A stretch of 64,000 bases of DNA from Cytophagales bacterium. GTDB lineage: Bacteria > Bacteroidota > Bacteroidia > Cytophagales > Spirosomataceae. A program made the position numbers and the translations under genes. Within the stretch, counting starts at the first letter, position 1, and each line of letters begins with the position of its first letter. This document shows, piece by piece, positions 16,764 to 25,201 of the stretch. Under the pieces are notes generated by a model. That model saw only the letters and a list, made by a program, of their open reading frames with translations, did no database searches and had not been told where the DNA came from. Location: contig JAAFJE010000001.1 of the NCBI GenBank assembly GCA_013298025.1, positions 372,001-436,000 of the forward strand, in the 5' to 3' direction.

Positions 16764-17936
16764 TCAATTTTGAGGATTTATCTCTTCGCCAAATACTTTT
16801 TTAGCTATTTTAAAAGCCTCATTTGAATTTGGAACGCCTGTATAAATACCTAAATGTAAGAGTACTTCTTTGATGTCGTCGATGCTTGCTCCTGTATTGC
16901 GTGTAGCTTTGAGGTGCATTTCTAGCTCTTCGTGGTGTGCCAAACCTGCCAGTAAAGCAATGGTTATCATGCTTCGCTCACGTTTGGTTAGGTGTGGCCG
17001 AGACCAAACTAGCCCCCAAGCACTTTGGGTAATATATGCCTGAAAATCTTGGTCGAGGCTATTTTTATTGGCTTCGGCTCTGTCCACGTGAGCATTGCCC
17101 AATACCGAACGGCGGGTTTTCATGCCTTGTTCATACAAAGACAACGCACTTGGCTGGCTCACAAATGCTTCGATAAGAGCCGTGAGTTTTTTTGGATTAT
17201 CTACACATGGAATATGCCCAGAACCTTCTATTGCTTGGTACTCGGCTTGTGGCATGAGTGCGACTAAACTTTTGACCAAAGCTGGAGTCGTAGAAAGGTC
17301 TTCTGTTCCTACGATACAAAGGGTCGGATGAGCGATTTGCTTGACCACCTCCGTGAGGTCGGCATCTCTGATGGCCTCACAGCAATGAATGTAGCCTGTA
17401 GGGCAACACCGCTCTAGCATGGTACGATAGCCAATCAATGCACTTGGGTTGCCCGTGCGAAACGCCGCAGGAAACCATTTTTCCATCACATTATCTGAAA
17501 TACCCGACAAGCCAAGTGTTTGTACTTGGGCAATACGTTGGTTCCAGCTTTCGGCTGTTCCGATTTTATGGGCGGTGTCGCAAAGCACCAAACGACTCAC
17601 CCGATGAGGCTGATTGGCTGCCAGTAACATCGCTACTCGTCCGCCTACCGACAAGCCCACAGGAATACATTGCTCAATGGCTAAGGCATCGAGCAGGGCT
17701 ACCAAATCTTCGTAATAGCTTTGCATACCATGAGTACTTTGTGCCGTTTCAGAAAGACCATGCCCCCGTTTATCATATACTAAAACATTGCCTATCGACT
17801 GCAAGGCTTGGGCTACGGCATCCCAAATACGAAAGTCGGTGCCGAGCGAGTTGATGAAAACAAACGTATGTTCTTTGCGATGATTGACCCAACGGTAATG
17901 TACGTTAAGCCCATTTACTTGCATAAAATCAGCCAT
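16764..17936 (-). CDS. pcaL: Fused 3-oxoadipate enol-lactonase / 4-carboxymuconolactone decarboxylase (PcaL type)
   Basis: A 390-residue fusion. Residues 1 to about 262 are an alpha/beta hydrolase with nucleophile Ser96 in GLSVGG, acid in VGTEDLSTTP and histidine in GSGHIPCVDN: the enol-lactone hydrolase PcaD. Residues about 265-385 are a carboxymuconolactone decarboxylase domain (YEQGMKTRRSVLGNAHVDRA..., ERSMITIALLAGLAHHEELEMHLKATRNTGAS): PcaC. Such PcaDC fusions are called PcaL in actinobacteria. The two consecutive reactions turn gamma-carboxymuconolactone into beta-ketoadipate with channelled enol-lactone. It lies 36 bases before pcaH. Confidence 0.94.
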   Translation of the reverse strand: MADFMQVNGLNVHYRWVNHRKEHTFVFINSLGTDFRIWDAVAQALQSIGNVLVYDKRGHGLSETAQSTHGMQSYYEDLVALLDALAIEQCIPVGLSVGGRVAMLLAANQPHRVSRLVLCDTAHKIGTAESWNQRIAQVQTLGLSGISDNVMEKWFPAAFRTGNPSALIGYRTMLERCCPTGYIHCCEAIRDADLTEVVKQIAHPTLCIVGTEDLSTTPALVKSLVALMPQAEYQAIEGSGHIPCVDNPKKLTALIEAFVSQPSALSLYEQGMKTRRSVLGNAHVDRAEANKNSLDQDFQAYITQSAWGLVWSRPHLTKRERSMITIALLAGLAHHEELEMHLKATRNTGASIDDIKEVLLHLGIYTGVPNSNEAFKIAKKVFGEEINPQN

Positions 17937-18005
17937 AAATTGCTCCTGTGTGCGTTTAGAAATAGTAAATCAAGGATAAAAATGAGGTTTGTTCAACCCC
18001 TTGTA

Positions 18006-19184
18006 TTATATGGTTTTCAAGCCTACATAATTTTCGGCAATGGTTGTTTCTTGGGCTTTCGACAGGCCGATATAATCGAATTTTGACTTTTGTAATAAGT
18101 TTTCAAATGAGCCATGTGCGGCTTGTTTGTGAAAAAGATAAGTCATAAAATTAGAAAAATCTTGTGCTCGCCAAATTCTTCTTAGGCAATCCTGTGAGTA
18201 GCTTTCCAATAAAATATCTTCTTGTTTTTCAAACCATTGTATCAAAGCAGTCGCCAAAAATCGCACATCTGCCACCGCTAAATTCAAGCCTTTACCGCCT
18301 GTTGGAGGCACAATATGTGCGGCATCACCAGCCAAAAACAAGCGGCCATGCTGCATGTTGTCAATCATAAAACTACGCATAGGTGTAATGCTTTTCTCGA
18401 AAATCGGGCCTCTGTTCAATGTCCAACCTTCTGTTCCTAAACGAATCGCTAACTCATCCCAAATCTGCTCATCCGTCCAATTTTCTACTTTATCCTCATT
18501 GTCCACCTGAATGTACAAACGGCTTACGGTTTCAGAACGCAAGCTATGCAAAGCAAAGCCTCTTTCGTGGTACGCATAAATCAATTCGTCGGACGAAGGA
18601 GCTACATTTGCCAAAATTCCTAGCCAGCTAAATGGATATTCTATCCTAAATTCTTGGTAAGAATCTTTGGGTAAATGCTTGCGTCCAATGCCATGATAGC
18701 CATCGCAGGCAGCCACAAAGGCACAATCAATGCGATGTTCTTCGCCATTTTGTTTGAAGAAAATCGTGGGCGTTTCAGTTTCTAAGCCAGCTAGGTGCGT
18801 TGCTTCCGCCTCGAAAAGAATAGGAATATGGCGTTCGAGGTTTGCCTGAATCAAGTCTTTTACCGCTTCTTGTTGCCCATAAATCGTGATACAACGGCCG
18901 CCTGTCAGTTCTTTAAAAGCTACTCGCTTGCGTACACCATTGAAGCTCAAATATACACCGTGGTGTTCTAAGCCTTCTTTGTCCATGCGTTCGCTTACGC
19001 CCAACTCACGCCATAAGTCAACGGTGTTTTGTTCCAACAAGCCTGCTCGTACACGAGATTCGACGTAATTACGACTTCTATTTTCTAGGATAATGCAGTC
19101 AATGCCTTGACGTTGCAACATCAGAGCCAAGGTGAGTCCCGCAGGGCCGGCTCCGATAATACCAACTTGAGTTTGATGTATCAT
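18006..19184 (-). CDS. pobA: 4-hydroxybenzoate 3-monooxygenase
   Basis: A flavoprotein hydroxylase of about 392 residues that converts 4-hydroxybenzoate to protocatechuate with NADPH and oxygen. The FAD dinucleotide fold is at the N-terminus (VGIIGAGPAGLTLALML), with RAGLLEQNTVDLW, the DG motif region CDGYHGIGRKHLP and the second FAD motif LFLAGDAAHIVPPTGGKGLNLAVAD. I chose the ATG at 19184 because it gives the usual PobA length and N-terminus; an in-frame ATG at 19226 would add 14 residues. It heads the pob-pca run and is divergent from an AraC regulator. Confidence 0.95.
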   Translation of the reverse strand: MIHQTQVGIIGAGPAGLTLALMLQRQGIDCIILENRSRNYVESRVRAGLLEQNTVDLWRELGVSERMDKEGLEHHGVYLSFNGVRKRVAFKELTGGRCITIYGQQEAVKDLIQANLERHIPILFEAEATHLAGLETETPTIFFKQNGEEHRIDCAFVAACDGYHGIGRKHLPKDSYQEFRIEYPFSWLGILANVAPSSDELIYAYHERGFALHSLRSETVSRLYIQVDNEDKVENWTDEQIWDELAIRLGTEGWTLNRGPIFEKSITPMRSFMIDNMQHGRLFLAGDAAHIVPPTGGKGLNLAVADVRFLATALIQWFEKQEDILLESYSQDCLRRIWRAQDFSNFMTYLFHKQAAHGSFENLLQKSKFDYIGLSKAQETTIAENYVGLKTI

Positions 19185-19308
19185 GATGGATAAATCTGAA
19201 ATAACGGTTGTTAGTTTAAGAGACATGTTGTTTTCTGAAAGGCTTTATCCTAGTATTTGCCTTTACAGAAGACTCAAAACAAATCTATTTTTTCTTGTAT
19301 TTATACAA

Positions 19309-19316
19309 CAAAGATA
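19309..19316 (-). promoter_or_regulatory. -7 element of the pobA-pca promoter
   Basis: The reverse strand reads TATCTTTG, a match to TAnnTTTG. No TTTG occurs at the -33 spacing; instead the proximal TTGGACAAA half-site (19339-19347) lies close upstream. A promoter lacking -33 with an adjacent activator site is what one expects of an AraC-activated operon. Confidence 0.5.
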
Positions 19317-19338
19317 GCGTAGTCAAACAACATGACAC

Positions 19339-19368
19339 TTGGACAAACGTGGGTATTATTTGGACAAA
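19339..19368. promoter_or_regulatory. Direct repeats, candidate AraC-type operator
   Basis: TTGGACAAA occurs at 19339-19347 and again at 19360-19368. The 21-base period is two helical turns, the classic spacing of AraC/XylS half-sites. The pair sits between pobA and the divergent AraC gene, upstream of the pobA -7 element and overlapping the -33 element of the regulator gene. Confidence 0.55.
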
Positions 19369-19389
19369 TTAAACATAGTTCTTAATTTG
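19359..19389 (+). promoter_or_regulatory. Candidate promoter of the AraC regulator gene
   Basis: TTTG at 19359-19362, a 19-base spacer, then TTAATTTG at 19382-19389 (one mismatch to TAnnTTTG). It lies 46 bases before the ATG at 19436. The TTTG overlaps the second operator-like repeat, so autoregulation is likely (inference). Confidence 0.45.
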
Positions 19390-19435
19390 GTAGAAGATTA
19401 AAAGAGCAGGGATTTTATACCGTATTTTACCCAAC

Positions 19436-20320
19436 ATGGCAACTAAAATAACGCAGTACGCTGGTCTTTACGGCGACGACCAAAAACGCCTTTATCCCGA
19501 TTTTGTGCATTGCGAGTTATTGGAAACCCGTAGCGAGAAGCACAATTGGCAAATAGACCCGCACATACACAACGATTTAGTCCAAATATTTTGCTTTGAA
19601 GAAGGCAATGCACGCATCATTGGCGAACAACAGCAATGGACAAGCCAAGGGGCAAGTTTTGTTGTGATTCCCGACAACACCTTGCATGGGTTTGAATTTG
19701 TGGCAGGTTTACGGGGTATTGTTCTAAGTATTTCTACTTCTTATTGGGAAAAATTATTAGCCAATAGCCCAGCCATGAGCTTGGCTTTTGCCCAGATTGG
19801 GCTCATTCCTTTGCCCAATAACTTGGGGAAGTTTGGTCAGCTTACGCAATTATTGGGTAAAATAACCGAAGAAATTGGTTTGGTATTACCCGAAAAATCC
19901 CTTTTATTACAAGCTTTGCTTAGTACTTTTTTGGTTGAATTATACCGAGAATTACCCCAAGAAACAAATCAAGTAACGGGTAAAAGAAGTTTAGCTATTT
20001 TTAGACAATTTTTGAAAGACATCAAAGAAGCTTACAGCCCACTCAAAAGTTTACGCTCCTATGCCGACAACCAGCATATCAGTTTGGTGCATCTCAACAG
20101 GGTATGCCAGCACGTAGCCAACCAGTCGGCGACGTTGGTTGTGCATCATTTTTTTGTAGAAGAAGCCAAAAAGTACCTATTGTACACCAATCTTTCGGTT
20201 GCAGAAGTAGCCTACCAGCTCAATTTTGAAGACCCAGCGTATTTTTCTCGTTTGTTCAAAAAATTGGTTGGCGTTTCACCCAAAACCTTTCAACAGCACC
20301 AAAAGCCTTTGTATTTTTGA
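19436..20320 (+). CDS. AraC-family regulator, probable PobR-type activator
   Basis: A 294-residue regulator. Residues about 20-130 form a cupin-like ligand domain (DPHIHNDLVQIFCFEEGNARI, IPDNTLHGFEF). The C-terminal 100 residues hold two helix-turn-helix motifs: HISLVHLNRVCQHVANQSATLVVHHF and LSVAEVAYQLNFEDPAYFSRLFKKLVGVSPKTF. The AraC-type PobR proteins of Pseudomonas and Azotobacter activate pobA with 4-hydroxybenzoate; the divergent arrangement with pobA and the direct repeats between them support the same role here. The effector is inferred. Confidence 0.85.
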   Translation: MATKITQYAGLYGDDQKRLYPDFVHCELLETRSEKHNWQIDPHIHNDLVQIFCFEEGNARIIGEQQQWTSQGASFVVIPDNTLHGFEFVAGLRGIVLSISTSYWEKLLANSPAMSLAFAQIGLIPLPNNLGKFGQLTQLLGKITEEIGLVLPEKSLLLQALLSTFLVELYRELPQETNQVTGKRSLAIFRQFLKDIKEAYSPLKSLRSYADNQHISLVHLNRVCQHVANQSATLVVHHFFVEEAKKYLLYTNLSVAEVAYQLNFEDPAYFSRLFKKLVGVSPKTFQQHQKPLYF

Positions 20321-20333
20321 GTGGACGAAAGTT

Positions 20334-21668
20334 TTACTCCACCTTCCACACCTGTATCACTACGTGGTCGGGGTTGCGGATGCCCTTGCAGATAAAAATG
20401 GCGTTGTTCATCCACTCGTACTTGCCTTTGGGTGCTTCAAATTTAGGCACTGCCCTAAAGTAATACTGTGAGGCATCAACGGCTTCTCCCTTGGCAATTT
20501 TGGCGGCCACTTCAGGCGTGGCTACCCGTAATCCTGTATTTTTAACGTAAATCAGCACGCCGTCGTCGGTCTTAAATTGGTAATGAGCCTCCAACTCGGC
20601 AACACCGTCGGTTCTTACTATTTGCCAGTCGGCACCGCTTTCTACAATCGTACCTTTCAGTGCTGGGCCTTCTACCGTGCCTCCCACAATCGGAATAATT
20701 CTTCTAAGCCCTTTGGGCGTATCGCCTACCACCAAGGCAGGATTGAGCTTTACTTTTAGTTCAGCTACAAAAGTAAGAGGCGTTGCTACGGGACTGTTCA
20801 TGAGGCCGTTTAAACGCAACCAGTCGCCAAAACGTTCAATCCATGTATCGGTCGGAATGTGATTTTGGTGCATCCCAAAGCCATGTCCGCCTTGTTGATA
20901 AATATGCAGTTCGGCAGGCTGTTTGGCATCGAGCCATTTTTGGTAAATATGATGGCTATGCGGTGCAAAGCCCAATTGGTCGTCGCTGGCGGCGGCAATA
21001 AAAATGGGGGTTTTTACTTTTGGCACAACATTCCCTAAAATGGCTTTTTCGTAGGCATAAATCGGAGCGACGAAATTAGGGCGGTTTTCGTCGGTAGCTG
21101 TGTAAACCACCGACATCGTAAGCGTACCGCCTGCCGAGAAGCCCATAAAGCCAATTTTTTGAGGGTCGATGTTCAGTTCTTGGGCATGGGTACGCAGGTA
21201 TTTTACAGCCGTAAGTCCGTCTTGGGTTGCCAAAGGAATCACAGCGTTGTTTTCAGCATCGAGCTGTTTCATGTTACGCATTTTACCCATAATTTCTTTT
21301 ACAGGGTCATCGGTAAAACTACGCGCCACCCGATATTTTAATACAAAAGCAGCAATACCATGAGCATTGAGCCATTTGGCTACCTTAGTACCTTCGCTTT
21401 CGATAGATAAGGTATGAAACGCGCCACCCGGTGCTACTACCACTGCCGTACCATTGGCTAGGGCTGGATTGGGCAAATAGGCTGTAATGCTAGGCTTTAC
21501 AACATTGTAAACAGTAGGCGTACCAAACATATTATTGGTAGAAATGCCTTCTTCCCAAGTCCAATTTTCAGAACCGGGTGCTTTGCCTTCATACAAAGAA
21601 ATCACTTGCTGGGCTTGTGCCGATAAGGCAAATAAGCCACAGAGTAAAAGCAATAATTGTTTTTTCAT
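20334..21668 (-). CDS. Secreted alpha/beta hydrolase fused to a DUF3237 domain
   Basis: A 444-residue protein with signal peptide MKKQLLLLLCGLFALSAQAQ. Residues about 25-285 are an acetyl-esterase/BD-FAE-like alpha/beta hydrolase: oxyanion region VVAPGGAFH, nucleophile elbow GFSAGG and a late GGHGFG histidine. Residues about 292-444 are DUF3237 (VGDTPKGLRRIIPIVGGTVEG, GADWQIVRTDGVAELEA, DASQYYFRAVPKFE), normally a stand-alone protein of unknown function. The gene is seven bases after the SDR and ends the ligase-SDR operon. I infer a periplasmic or secreted esterase releasing hydroxycinnamates from plant cell wall esters. The role of DUF3237 is unknown; binding of an aromatic acid is one possibility. 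Confidence 0.8.
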   Translation of the reverse strand: MKKQLLLLLCGLFALSAQAQQVISLYEGKAPGSENWTWEEGISTNNMFGTPTVYNVVKPSITAYLPNPALANGTAVVVAPGGAFHTLSIESEGTKVAKWLNAHGIAAFVLKYRVARSFTDDPVKEIMGKMRNMKQLDAENNAVIPLATQDGLTAVKYLRTHAQELNIDPQKIGFMGFSAGGTLTMSVVYTATDENRPNFVAPIYAYEKAILGNVVPKVKTPIFIAAASDDQLGFAPHSHHIYQKWLDAKQPAELHIYQQGGHGFGMHQNHIPTDTWIERFGDWLRLNGLMNSPVATPLTFVAELKVKLNPALVVGDTPKGLRRIIPIVGGTVEGPALKGTIVESGADWQIVRTDGVAELEAHYQFKTDDGVLIYVKNTGLRVATPEVAAKIAKGEAVDASQYYFRAVPKFEAPKGKYEWMNNAIFICKGIRNPDHVVIQVWKVE

Positions 21669-21675
21669 GTCTGTC

Positions 21676-22443
21676 TTATTTTGCTCCCATTCTGATAGCT
21701 CCGTCGAGGCGAATCACCTCACCATTGAGCATGGGATTTTCAATGATGTGTTTTACGAGTAAAGCAAATTCTTGGGGTTTGCCCAATCTTGGTGGAAAAG
21801 GCACTTGTTTCCCTAATGAGTCTTGGGCTTCTTGTGGCAACGAAGCCAACAAGGGCGTTTCAAAAATACCGGGGGCAATGCTCATCACCCGAATCCCCAT
21901 GCGTGCAAACTCACGGGCAATGGGCAAGGTCATGGCTACAATACCTCCTTTCGAGGCTGCATAAGCCGCCTGACCGATTTGTCCGTCGAAAGCCGCCACC
22001 GAAGCCGTATTGATGACAATACCTCTTTCGCCCTCTTGGTTGGGCGTATTATACTGTAACTGATTCGCCACCAAACGAATGGTATTGAAAGTACCAATCA
22101 GGTTGATTTGTACTACTTTTTGAAAAAAATCGAGGGCATGAGGGCCGTCTTTCCCTACCACACGCTTGGCGGGGCCAATTCCTGCACAGTTGATAATGCC
22201 TGCTATGGAGCCAAAGCGTTGTAAGGCTTGTTCGATGGCCTGATTGACGGCTGTTTCGGAAGCCACATCTGCACAAACAAAAAGGCTTTTGTCGCCCAAC
22301 TGGGCTTGTGCGAGGTCGCCAGCTTGTTGGTTGATGTCTAAAATTACTACTTGTGCCTCTTGCTCCGTGAGCATGGTTGCTACGGCAAGCCCCAAGCCCG
22401 AAGCACCACCTGTAACCAAAAATGTATTGTGTGCAATATTCAT
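21676..22443 (-). CDS. SDR dehydrogenase, probable 3-hydroxyacyl-CoA dehydrogenase (CouN-like)
   Basis: A 255-residue short-chain dehydrogenase. NAD-binding [10 protein letters not shown] (residues 11-20), the NCAGIG strand, catalytic serine in [12 protein letters not shown] and YAASKGG (Tyr-x3-Lys) are all present. The insertion [27 protein letters not shown] is characteristic of type II 3-hydroxyacyl-CoA dehydrogenases (HSD17B10-like). In the CoA-dependent hydroxycinnamate route such an enzyme oxidises 3-hydroxy-3-(4-hydroxyphenyl)propanoyl-CoA to the beta-keto thioester. It is 8 bases after the ligase and 7 before the esterase, hence co-transcribed. Substrate is inferred from context. Confidence 0.82.
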   Translation of the reverse strand: MNIAHNTFLVTGGASGLGLAVATMLTEQEAQVVILDINQQAGDLAQAQLGDKSLFVCADVASETAVNQAIEQALQRFGSIAGIINCAGIGPAKRVVGKDGPHALDFFQKVVQINLIGTFNTIRLVANQLQYNTPNQEGERGIVINTASVAAFDGQIGQAAYAASKGGIVAMTLPIAREFARMGIRVMSIAPGIFETPLLASLPQEAQDSLGKQVPFPPRLGKPQEFALLVKHIIENPMLNGEVIRLDGAIRMGAK

Positions 22444-22451
22444 CTGATAGC

Positions 22452-24260
22452 TTATTTTTCGTACAACAAATCTACCAATTTTGTACGGTGTTTGAGTACC
22501 ATTCTTTGATTCAACGAACCTTTATCTGTAATCTCTCCTAAGTCGATAGAAGGTGGGTCGAGTGCAACCACATAACGTTTAATCAACATCGAACTACCCG
22601 TGGCTTGTTGGTTAAAGTTGGTTTGCCATTGTTGTAAATAGGCTATGGTGGCTGGATGCTCAAACGCCACTTCATTGGGTGCTGATTCGGGCAATTGGGC
22701 ATTTTTTTTACAAATCTCCGCATTTAAAAATAGAATCGCACCAACGTATTCTTTATCTAAACCTGCCAATACCACATCTTGAATCAATGGAGAACCCGTA
22801 GAGAGAATTTTCGACTTGAGTACCCCAACATTCACCCACGTACCCGTAGAAAGTTTGAAATCTTCGGCGATACGTCCGTCAAAAACCAAGCCTTTGTCGG
22901 GGTCGTTTTCATCTAAAAACTTTACAGCATCGCCTGTTTTATAAAACCCTTCGTTGTCGAAAGCCTTGGCTGTAGCCTCGGCATTACGCCAATAGCCAGG
23001 CGTGATATTGGGTGCTTTGTAGCGAATTTCTTGCTTGTCGCCATCAGGAACAATTTTCACTTCCATGCCTGCCACAGGCACACCAAGCAAGCCCGAAAAA
23101 GCCCCTCCCCAATTGGCAAACAAGGCCGACGGCCCCGATTCGGTACAGCCCAAACCTGTGATGATGGGGATTTTTTTACCGATTGTTTTGACAGACAACT
23201 CTTCTAATTTATTCCAAATGGGCTGTGCCAAACTTGCTCCTGCGTAAAAAATGATTTCTAATTTGCTAAAAAAAATTTCTCGTAAAGCAGGTTCTTGTTC
23301 TAAATAAGGAATCAGCATTTCAAAACCTTTGGGCACATTGAAATAAGCTGTTGGGGCAATTTCTCGTAAATTTTGTACCGTTTCTTCTATGCCTTTTTTG
23401 GTAGGTTTGCCGTCATCTATGTACAGCGTACCGCCATTGTACAGGGCTAAACCGAAATTGTGATTTCCACCAAAGGTATGATTCCAAGGAAGCCAGTCGA
23501 TGAAAACAGGCGGCGTTTCGGCCATAAACGGAAAGGCCTGCGTAATTTGTTGCAAATTGGCACACCACATTTGTTGGGTGTTGATGACCCCTTTGGGCAA
23601 ACCCGTCGAACCCGACGTAAATAATATTTTTGCTACTTGCGTTGAAGTCACTTGAGCATAAGCAGCCTCCACTTGTGGCGTTACGGCAACGTTGCACCAC
23701 GTGTCGAATGCACTACCTATTCGACCATCGACTGTGATTAGTTGGGTTTCAGGAAAATGCTTTTGTACAAAATTTAATGCTTTGGCATACACGACACTAT
23801 CTTGGACAAATACCACCTTGGGGTTCATCAATGCCAAGCAATGAGCCAACTTGCCAAAGTCGTCGGAAACCAAGGAATAAGGCGGTGAAATGGGCGTATA
23901 AGGAATGCCCACCCAAGTAGCAGCCAACGCTAACAAAGCGTGTTCGAGGCTGTTTTCGGATAAAATCACGACCGATTCTTCGGGCGAAAACGACAAGTTG
24001 AGTAAGGCTTGGGCAATGGCTTGTACTTGTTGAAGGGTTTGGGCGTAAGAAAAAGTTTGCCAAGTAGTAGCCGAATTTCGTCGGGCGATAAAGGTTTTAT
24101 CTGGCTGTACGCTTGCCCAATGCAACAACCTATCGCCCAGTTTTTCGGGGAAAGGGGCTAAAGGTTGTTGGAGTTTGTAATAGGTAATGCCATCGGGTGA
24201 TACTTGCCTTTCGGTGTGGTGAGGGCCAAAATGTACCTCTTTGAATGCTGCGTTTTTCAT
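22452..24260 (-). CDS. Feruloyl/p-coumaroyl-CoA synthetase
   Basis: A 602-residue acyl-adenylate-forming ligase. The phosphate loop [11 protein letters not shown] is near residues 215-225, [26 protein letters not shown] follows, and [22 protein letters not shown] and YKTGDAVKF are the later core motifs. The [13 protein letters not shown] block and the long C-terminal half are typical of feruloyl-CoA synthases (Fcs/FerA group) rather than 4-coumarate ligases of plants. It activates p-coumarate, caffeate or ferulate to CoA thioesters with ATP. It lies 12 bases after the crotonase and 8 before the SDR. Confidence 0.9.
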   Translation of the reverse strand: MKNAAFKEVHFGPHHTERQVSPDGITYYKLQQPLAPFPEKLGDRLLHWASVQPDKTFIARRNSATTWQTFSYAQTLQQVQAIAQALLNLSFSPEESVVILSENSLEHALLALAATWVGIPYTPISPPYSLVSDDFGKLAHCLALMNPKVVFVQDSVVYAKALNFVQKHFPETQLITVDGRIGSAFDTWCNVAVTPQVEAAYAQVTSTQVAKILFTSGSTGLPKGVINTQQMWCANLQQITQAFPFMAETPPVFIDWLPWNHTFGGNHNFGLALYNGGTLYIDDGKPTKKGIEETVQNLREIAPTAYFNVPKGFEMLIPYLEQEPALREIFFSKLEIIFYAGASLAQPIWNKLEELSVKTIGKKIPIITGLGCTESGPSALFANWGGAFSGLLGVPVAGMEVKIVPDGDKQEIRYKAPNITPGYWRNAEATAKAFDNEGFYKTGDAVKFLDENDPDKGLVFDGRIAEDFKLSTGTWVNVGVLKSKILSTGSPLIQDVVLAGLDKEYVGAILFLNAEICKKNAQLPESAPNEVAFEHPATIAYLQQWQTNFNQQATGSSMLIKRYVVALDPPSIDLGEITDKGSLNQRMVLKHRTKLVDLLYEK

Positions 24261-24272
24261 AAGATACGGAGT

Positions 24273-25049
24273 TTATTCGCCTACTTTTTTAGCTCTACCT
24301 TCCAAAAAATCTGCTAGGCGTTGTTTGGCTTCGGGTGCATTTTGGGCAATGGCTGCCATGAGGCTTTCGAGCAGTAGCCCTTCGGTTTGCCCAGCATCTA
24401 CAATTCTTGGCAATACGTGCGTCAAGGCAAAATTGGTCATGCCTGCATTTGAGGCAATTTTTTGTGCTAGTTCTATACCTTTTTCAAGTCCTTTACCTGT
24501 TTCTACCAAGTATTGAGCCAAGCCAATACGCTCGCCTTCGGCTGCCTGATATACACGCCCCGTTAGCATCATATCGGTCATGCGTGCCATGCCAATGAGT
24601 TTTGGTACTCGCACCGAAGCCCCTCCTCCTACAAAAATGCCTCTTTGTCCTTCGGGTAAGGCATAAAATGTGCTGTCGTCTGAAACCCGAATATGGCAAG
24701 CGGCCGCCAATTCTAAACCACCACCCACAACAGCCCCGTGTAGTACAGCAATGACTGGTACTGGACCAAATTGCACTTTATCGAGTACCCGATGCCACAT
24801 TCTCGAATGATACACGCCTTGTACGGCATCTCTTTCTTTGAGTTCAGAGAGGTCTAAGCCTGCCGAAAAATGCTTGCCATGCCCGTGAATAATCACACAG
24901 CGAACGCCACTAGGGATTTGGTCGAATATTTTTTCAATTCCTAAAATCAACTCATCGTTGAAGGCATTACGCTTTTCTGGTCGGTTGAGTGCTACCAATA
25001 CGATATTGTCTTGCCGTGTCACCTCTAAGGTTGACGGCAGGTTTTGCAT
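24273..25049 (-). CDS. Crotonase-fold enoyl-CoA hydratase, probable hydroxycinnamoyl-CoA hydratase (CouM-like)
   Basis: A 258-residue crotonase from the ATG at 25049 (a GTG four codons upstream is possible). Oxyanion-hole segments KHFSAGLDL and GAVVGGGLELAAAC are present. Both general acid/base glutamates of hydratases seem conserved: GGGLELA and LPEGQRGIFVGGG. It should hydrate hydroxycinnamoyl-CoA. Whether it stops at the hydrated product or also cleaves it like HCHL/vanillin synthase cannot be decided by eye; the neighbouring SDR and amidohydrolase argue for hydration only. First gene of the hydratase-ligase-SDR-esterase operon. Confidence 0.85.
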   Translation of the reverse strand: MQNLPSTLEVTRQDNIVLVALNRPEKRNAFNDELILGIEKIFDQIPSGVRCVIIHGHGKHFSAGLDLSELKERDAVQGVYHSRMWHRVLDKVQFGPVPVIAVLHGAVVGGGLELAAACHIRVSDDSTFYALPEGQRGIFVGGGASVRVPKLIGMARMTDMMLTGRVYQAAEGERIGLAQYLVETGKGLEKGIELAQKIASNAGMTNFALTHVLPRIVDAGQTEGLLLESLMAAIAQNAPEAKQRLADFLEGRAKKVGE

Positions 25050-25079
25050 GAAATGTTCCACAAATAAAAGAGGGACTTG

Positions 25080-25121
25080 TACGGTGTTTTTGTCTTTTAC
25101 AATAAATTCAAAAACACCGTA
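25080..25121. terminator. Hairpin between MFS transporter and hydratase genes
   Basis: Perfect 13-base arms at 25080-25092 and 25109-25121 (core ACGGTGTTTTTG) with a 16-base loop. There is no good U tract after it on the reverse strand, so it may only attenuate transcription from the transporter gene into the hydratase operon. Confidence 0.5.
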
Positions 25122-25201
25122 GCTTAAATATGAAAGATTCGTTTTTAGAATAATCTGATACTTAAAGTTTAAGGATAAAACACAGACTTTACGCCTGCTT
25201 T

